Of a stretch of 33,103 nt of DNA, positions 27,842-33,103 are shown piece by piece (the first letter of the stretch is position 1; every line of letters starts with the position of its first letter). A program made the position numbers and the translations under genes. The notes beneath the pieces are model-generated. The model saw only the letters and a list, made by a program, of their open reading frames with translations. It made no database searches and was not told where the DNA came from. The DNA is from Chitinophagaceae bacterium (GTDB lineage Bacteria > Bacteroidota > Bacteroidia > Chitinophagales > Chitinophagaceae): the NCBI GenBank assembly GCA_025359725.1, contig JANYEX010000136.1, forward strand, positions 1 to 33,103, given 5' to 3'.

Positions 27842-29779
27842 CTATTCTGCACTCCTTCTTTCTAAAATTTCTTTTTTGATATTACTGATAAATTCTTCCG
27901 AAGATAATGATCCTGAATCACCTTTACCCTGACGACGTATTGATAACCTGCTTTCTTGCACTTCCTTCTCCCCTACTACTAGCATATAAGGCACACGACT
28001 TAACTCTGCTTCACGAATTTTCTTTCCTATCTTTTCTTGGCGTTCATCAATTTCTACCCTTACTCCTTCTTTTGCCAAAGCTGCTTTCACACTTTCAGCA
28101 TACTCAATAAACTTATCGCTGATAGGTAATATTTTTACTTGTAACGGCGATAACCATACTGGGAATTTACCTGCATAGTGCTCTAATAAGAATCCAATAA
28201 ACCTTTCATGCGTACCTAAAGGTGCTCTGTGAATAATTAACGGAATATCACTTTCATTATTTTGTGTGGTATATTCTAATTTGAATTTCCTTCCACTATT
28301 AAAATCAACCTGATTGGTAGCTAGCGTAAATTCACGTCCCACAATACTCCATATCTGTACATCAATCTTCGGACCGTAGAAAGCAGCTTCATCTTGAACT
28401 TCTATAAAAGGTGTTCCTGTTTCAATCAATACCTTACGAACCATAGATTCCGTTTCTTGCCAAAGTGCTGGTTCGTTTACATATTTCTTTCCTAATTTAC
28501 TTGGAACATGCAAACTCAAACGCATTACATACTTCTCAATCCCAAATATTTTGAAGTATTTTAAATACATTTCATTCACCGCCTTAAACTCTTCAAAAAA
28601 CTGTTCTTTACTGCAATAGATGTGTGCATCATTCATGTGTAAACAACGAACACGCATCAATCCAAACAACTCACCACTTTGCTCATATCTATAGCACGTA
28701 CCATATTCCGCTATTCTATAAGGTAAGTCACGGTAACTTTTGGGTTCTGCGGAAAATATCTTATGGTGATGAGGACAGTTCATGGGTTTAAGATAGTATT
28801 TCTCACCGTCCATCTCCATTGGCGGGAACATACTCTCTGCATAATAAGGTAAGTGTCCGCTTGTTAGATAGATACTTTCCTTGGCAATATGCGGTGTAAC
28901 CACACGCTTATAACTACCTGCACCTTCTGTCTCTTTAGCTAGCTTCTCTAATTCTTCTATTATAACTGTACCATTAGGCATCCAAAGAACTAAACCTTGA
29001 CCAATTTCGTCATCCATTGTATAGATGCCTAACTCTTTTCCTAGCTTTCTATGATCCCGTTTCTTTGCTTCTTCTAGCATCAAAAGATACTCATCTAATT
29101 CTTTAAGCGTAGGAAAAGTAATACCATAAAGCCTAGTAAGTTGTTTATTATTTTCATCTCCTTTCCAGTAAGCACCAGCAATATTGGTCAATTTTATTGC
29201 CTTAACAGTACCTGTAGAAGGAATATGTGGTCCGCGACATAAATCTGTAAATCCGCCTTGCGAGTAAAAAGTTATCTCGCCGTCTGTGAGATTAGTTAAT
29301 AAATCTAATTTATACTCATCCCCTTTCTCTTCAAAATAACTAATGGCATCCGCCTTAGAAATCTCCTTTCTTAGAAATTGATTGTTTTGCTTAGCTAACT
29401 CTTGCATCTTCTTCTCCAACCCTGCCAAGTCTTCTTCCGTAAGCTTTCTGTCGCCCAAGTCCATATCATAATAGAAGCCTCTATCCAAAGCAGGTCCTAC
29501 CCAAAACTTTACACCCGGGAAGGTAGCTTCTACTGCTTCTGCCATTAAATGCGCTGATGAATGCCAAAAAGTATTCTTTCCTTCGCTGTCATCCCATGTA
29601 ATTAACTTTAGCGTAGCATCCGTATTTATTGCTCTAGCTACATCCCAAACCTGTCCGTTTATGCTTGCAGCCAACACTTTTCTTGCAAGTCCCTCGCTGA
29701 TAGACTTAGCAATATCCAAAGCACTTACACCATTTTCATATTGCCTAACAGCACCATCAGGAAAAGTAATATTTATCAT
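27842..29779 (-). CDS. thrS: Threonyl-tRNA synthetase (start MINITFPDGAVRQYENG at 29779; ORF extends to 29893)
   Basis: TGS domain, class II motifs, 'MNCPHHHKIF', 'RYEQSGELFGLMRVRCLHMNDAHIYC', HGTP-like anticodon-binding C-terminus. Confidence 0.96.
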   Translation of the reverse strand: MINITFPDGAVRQYENGVSALDIAKSISEGLARKVLAASINGQVWDVARAINTDATLKLITWDDSEGKNTFWHSSAHLMAEAVEATFPGVKFWVGPALDRGFYYDMDLGDRKLTEEDLAGLEKKMQELAKQNNQFLRKEISKADAISYFEEKGDEYKLDLLTNLTDGEITFYSQGGFTDLCRGPHIPSTGTVKAIKLTNIAGAYWKGDENNKQLTRLYGITFPTLKELDEYLLMLEEAKKRDHRKLGKELGIYTMDDEIGQGLVLWMPNGTVIIEELEKLAKETEGAGSYKRVVTPHIAKESIYLTSGHLPYYAESMFPPMEMDGEKYYLKPMNCPHHHKIFSAEPKSYRDLPYRIAEYGTCYRYEQSGELFGLMRVRCLHMNDAHIYCSKEQFFEEFKAVNEMYLKYFKIFGIEKYVMRLSLHVPSKLGKKYVNEPALWQETESMVRKVLIETGTPFIEVQDEAAFYGPKIDVQIWSIVGREFTLATNQVDFNSGRKFKLEYTTQNNESDIPLIIHRAPLGTHERFIGFLLEHYAGKFPVWLSPLQVKILPISDKFIEYAESVKAALAKEGVRVEIDERQEKIGKKIREAELSRVPYMLVVGEKEVQESRLSIRRQGKGDSGSLSSEEFISNIKKEILERRSAE

Positions 29780-29812
29780 ACCTATATATAGTCCTTTATT
29801 TTGTAAAGATGG

Positions 29813-29820
29813 CAAATGTA
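29813..29820 (-). promoter_or_regulatory. Bacteroidota -7 promoter motif for thrS-infC
   Basis: Minus strand TACATTTG, 34 nt upstream of the inferred thrS start; lies inside the long ORF extension, supporting 29779 as the start. Confidence 0.6.
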
Positions 29821-30000
29821 CTAAATGAGTTGATGTATTTAAGGCTTTATTAATAAGATTCAGATTTATGTTAAAAAAACTAGCATTCCCCAATCTGTAT
29901 AAACATGATTCGCGTCAGAAAATAGTTGTGCGTTTCATTTAAAGCACCTTTAACTATTTTTTTTAATAGGTCTCGATTAATTTGCACGCTTGTGACAAAT

Positions 30001-31101
30001 ATGAAATTGACTTTTACTTTAATCGCGTTACTTTTTACAACAATAGGATTCTCCCAGAACCTTACAGGTATCTGGCGTGGGCATTTTGTACAGAACACTT
30101 TCCACCTTCGTTCGGGGCAGTTTGTTGAGGACAAATACAAATACGAAGTACAGATAAACGATTTGGTAAACGACGCCATAGAGGGAGTTACCTATTCGTA
30201 CAAATCCACCTTGTTCTACGGGAAGGCAGCCATTCAGGGTATTTATACAAGAAAGAGTAAGACGCTTATACTTAAAGAGACCAAAATGCTAGAGTTAAAG
30301 ATAAGCGACCAATCAACCGCTTGTTTGATGACTTGCTATCTGGACTATTCAAAATCTGCCGGAACAGGTAAAGAAACTCTTTCTGGCACTTACACTAGCG
30401 TAAACGAAATAAACGGAACTGAATGCGGAAGCGGTTCTGTTCATCTTGAGAAAGTAAAAGAAAGCGACTTTGAAAAGGAAGAATTTCTATTAAAAAAAGA
30501 GAATACTGTTGCCAAACATAAAAACGGACTTTCATTAAATAAAAAACCTCTTCCAAGGAAGGCAGCAATTAAACCAGGGGCAGAGGATTTTGTAATAAGT
30601 AAAGAAAAAGACAGACCTATATATAAGCTGCCGGATGCTGACACATTAGTAAACAAGGCACCAGACACAACAGCCGTAGCAGAAACTCCCGCACCAGAGA
30701 AAAAGGACACAGCCGTATTAGCAACTATTCCAGATGTTTTGCAAAAAAGAGAGAATGTATTAGCACAGTCATTTATGGTTGACAGTCAGGACGTTAAAAT
30801 AGAATTTTATGATAATGGGCAGATAGATGGCGACACTATCAGTGTTTACCATAACAACATAAGGATAGTAAATAGCCAGCGTCTTACCTATTCGCCGATT
30901 ACGATGCAGATACGCATTCAAAAAGAAAACCCTACTTACGAGTTTATTGTGGTAGCAGAAAACCTTGGTTCTGTACCGCCGAATACTGCATTGGTAATCA
31001 TTACATCTGGCAGTAAACACTACGAAATAAACATTGCCTCTGATGAACAGCGTAATGCTAAAATTATGTTGAATTATCAAAAGGCACCTTCGAGAAACTA
31101 A
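30001..31101 (+). CDS. Hypothetical secreted protein (start MKLTFTLIALLFTTIGFSQ at 30001; ORF extends to 29926)
   Basis: Signal peptide, 'LTGIWRGHF' opening, Pro/Ala-rich linker; 'IEFYDNGQIDGDTISVYHNNIRIV' domain near the C-terminus. Confidence 0.8.
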   Translation: MKLTFTLIALLFTTIGFSQNLTGIWRGHFVQNTFHLRSGQFVEDKYKYEVQINDLVNDAIEGVTYSYKSTLFYGKAAIQGIYTRKSKTLILKETKMLELKISDQSTACLMTCYLDYSKSAGTGKETLSGTYTSVNEINGTECGSGSVHLEKVKESDFEKEEFLLKKENTVAKHKNGLSLNKKPLPRKAAIKPGAEDFVISKEKDRPIYKLPDADTLVNKAPDTTAVAETPAPEKKDTAVLATIPDVLQKRENVLAQSFMVDSQDVKIEFYDNGQIDGDTISVYHNNIRIVNSQRLTYSPITMQIRIQKENPTYEFIVVAENLGSVPPNTALVIITSGSKHYEINIASDEQRNAKIMLNYQKAPSRN

Positions 31102-31277
31102 TAATAGAAGGTTATCGACTACTATTTTTCTCTTTTTTTTCTGGAATATCTGTGGTAACCTTTTTCTTATTTAATGAAAAGCAAAGCGGAATTAATTGTA
31201 GTTATGGAATAATATACATTGACTGGAAAGGCATTAATGAATTGATTTTCGTAAGGCTTTATTACTATTTTAATTAG

Positions 31278-31285
31278 TATATTTG
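31278..31285 (+). promoter_or_regulatory. Bacteroidota -7 promoter motif for the transposase
   Basis: TATATTTG (TAnnTTTG), 17 nt upstream of the ATG. Confidence 0.5.
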
Positions 31286-31301
31286 TGTCAAATAAACTAG
31301 T

Positions 31302-32183
31302 ATGACAGTAATTGGTTTTATGAAACGTTTTGGTACGCAAAAAGCATGTTTGGAACATTTGTCAAATAAAAAGTGGGGGCAATCCTTCTTGTGTTCGAGA
31401 TGTAAATGCGCTGTTTATACAGAGGGCAATACCTATTTGGACAGGCGGTGCAATAACTGTAAGTATAATGAGGGTGCTACTGCCAATACCTTATTCCATG
31501 GGGTGAAGTTCCCATTGCCAAAAGCATTCCTTATATGTTACAGGCTTTCCACCAAAAAGGGTATGAGTAGCCATGAGATAGCCAAGGAAGTAGGTATCAC
31601 ACAGAAGACAGCTTGGATATTCTGCGCAAAAGTCAGGGCTTTTATGAACAGCAGTGGGTTGCACCTATTGGAAGGCGAAGTGCATGTGGATGAATGCGTT
31701 ATTGGTGGCAAAGAAGAGAAGAAACCGGGTAGGAGCCTAGGGAAGAAGAAACCAGTACTTATGACGGTTGAAGTGAGAGCAAAGGGCAAGATAGGTAGGG
31801 TGTATGCCAAACGGATAGCCAATTACCAAAAGGAAACGATATACCCTATTTTGGAAGGACACATAAAATCAGATGCAAAAGTGGTGACAGATGCATACCC
31901 AAGTTATGACAAACTGAATGAGAAGTTCGCCCAAGCAAAGCAGGTGAAATCCATGAAGGGGGCGAACTTCTTAGAGATGCACCAACAAATTATGAACATG
32001 AAAGGGGCATTGAGAGGCCTACACCATAAATCTAGCGACAAACACTTACAAGGATACTTGGACCAGCACTGCTTTAGGACTAACAGACGAACAATGAAAG
32101 AACCTATTGTACTTAACCTCATTGAGAAGGCTCTGGTTAATCGGATAGTCAACTACAAATATTTAAAGGCTATTGCAGCCTAA
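31302..32183 (+). CDS. IS1595 family (ISXO2-like) transposase, apparently intact
   Basis: Zn-binding 'CSRCKCAVY...CNNCKY', 'GEVHVDECVIGGKEEKKPGR', 'KVVTDAYPSYDKL', 'HQQIMNMKGALRGLHHKSSDKHLQGYLDQHCFRTNRR'. Confidence 0.93.
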   Translation: MTVIGFMKRFGTQKACLEHLSNKKWGQSFLCSRCKCAVYTEGNTYLDRRCNNCKYNEGATANTLFHGVKFPLPKAFLICYRLSTKKGMSSHEIAKEVGITQKTAWIFCAKVRAFMNSSGLHLLEGEVHVDECVIGGKEEKKPGRSLGKKKPVLMTVEVRAKGKIGRVYAKRIANYQKETIYPILEGHIKSDAKVVTDAYPSYDKLNEKFAQAKQVKSMKGANFLEMHQQIMNMKGALRGLHHKSSDKHLQGYLDQHCFRTNRRTMKEPIVLNLIEKALVNRIVNYKYLKAIAA

Positions 32184-32402
32184 GTATATTATTCTATGTA
32201 GTTAATTAGATTTCAAAACTCTACAAAACGCCTTATCCCCTCTGTTCCCTAAGATAAAAGTTATATTCTAAAGGCAATATAGCAACCCTTTATGAAAAAA
32301 GTTCTCTTTAAATAGCTAAAAGCTATTATTACTATAGATTAAAAGAACAATTAATAGTATTTTTAATAACTATCCGCTATTTGGTAATTCTAATTAGTTT
32401 AG

Positions 32403-32410
32403 TAAATTTG
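32403..32410 (+). promoter_or_regulatory. Bacteroidota -7 promoter motif for the second transposase
   Basis: TAAATTTG (TAnnTTTG), 16 nt upstream of the ATG at 32427. Confidence 0.45.
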
Positions 32411-32426
32411 GCTAAATAAATAGGTT

Positions 32427-33103
32427 ATGAGATTATCGGACTTCTTTACTAATTATTCGGATGAACAGACTTGTAAAGCTTTCTTTAAGTCAAGGCGTGA
32501 ATTGTATGGCATAAGTTGCGAGCATTACGGTTCATTACATCTTAGTTGGAATGAAAAAGAGAGCAGGTGGCGTTGTAGGGAATGTAATTTCGCCACTGGC
32601 TTGAAGCAAGGAACGGTGTGTAAAATTCAAATTTAAGTTACCGTGTATGGTTATGGGCATTATACCTGATGAGTCTTACCAAGAAAGGATTCTCCGCTTT
32701 AGAGATGCAGCGTCTCATAGGTCATAAGCGTTATGAACCCATCTGGTTGTTGATGCAAAAGATAAGAATGAGCATGGGTAGCAGGGACGACAGGTATAGT
32801 CTGGATGGCTATATAGAAATGGATGAAGGATTCTTTGAAGGTCACCGAAAGAAAGAAACAGTCGAAGAAGGATTGAATAAACCTGTAAAGGAACTTGACA
32901 GGCAGGTAAAGGCGATAGTTGCTATTTCTGTAAACAAAGTGGATGTCGCTAATCAAAAGGTTAACCGTCCCGCAACGAAGGCTGGCTTTGTAAAAATGAG
33001 TGTGGTTAGCAGTTTGTCAAAGGATGAGGTCAGTTGTGAGGCCGAGAAGATGATTTAAAAATCAGCAACGATCATTACCGATGGTAGGCGCTGTTACACA
33101 TGG
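32427..33103 (+). pseudogene. Second, different IS1595-like transposase: frameshifted, premature stop, runs off the window end
   Basis: ORF1 32427..32636 (...WRCRECNFATGLKQGTV) continues in another frame as NSNLSYRVWLWALYLMSLTKKGFSALEMQRLIGHKRYEPIWLLMQKIRMSMGSRDD...IEMDEGFFEGHR; in-frame TAA at 33056-33058, then KSATIITDGRRCYTW. Confidence 0.85.

Larger units (their letters stand above)
31193..32208 (+). mobile_element. Candidate IS1595-like insertion sequence (boundaries tentative)
   Basis: Transposase flanked by an imperfect IR: taattgtagttatggaataatatac (31193-31217) versus reverse complement of 32184-32208, taattaactacatagaataatatac; the inner 11 bp gaataatatac are perfect. No target-site duplication found. 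Confidence 0.45.

Noticed and set aside
1-33103. CRISPR array, tRNA or rRNA genes, prophage or anti-phage islands
   Set aside because: No regularly spaced repeats, cloverleaf or rRNA signatures, or recognisable phage or defence genes apart from the DUF433/DUF5615 pair.

Overview
The window looks like a Bacteroidota chromosome segment: AT-rich, with TAnnTTTG -7 promoter motifs, a T9SS type-B C-terminal domain, and a TonB-dependent receptor/DUF5689 pair. Most of it is ordinary core gene content: S9 prolyl oligopeptidase (DPP-IV type), sucB-sucA, rpsT, ribBA, a ThuA-domain protein, a POT transporter, a large PKD/gliding-motility-type surface protein, a TonB receptor plus DUF5689 lipoprotein, a HAD phosphatase, infC and thrS. 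The accessory signal is in two places. (1) Roughly 10.4-15.0 kb is a repeat-rich island. It holds two large imperfect inverted repeats, a Bacteroidota-type intergenic palindrome, and a DUF433/DUF5615 toxin-antitoxin pair bracketed by two families of direct repeats. (2) Roughly 31.2-33.1 kb holds two different IS1595-like transposase genes: one intact, one a pseudogene with a frameshift and a premature stop. Other observations are a ~21-bp tandem degenerate repeat beside a G8 hairpin, a strong hairpin upstream of the TonB receptor gene, REP-like hairpins, and a thrS-infC cluster with no rpmI-rplT next to it. I found no convincing complete undescribed multi-gene system; the repeat architecture around the toxin-antitoxin pair is the most unusual part. 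All family calls come from reading the sequence by eye. No database search was run.
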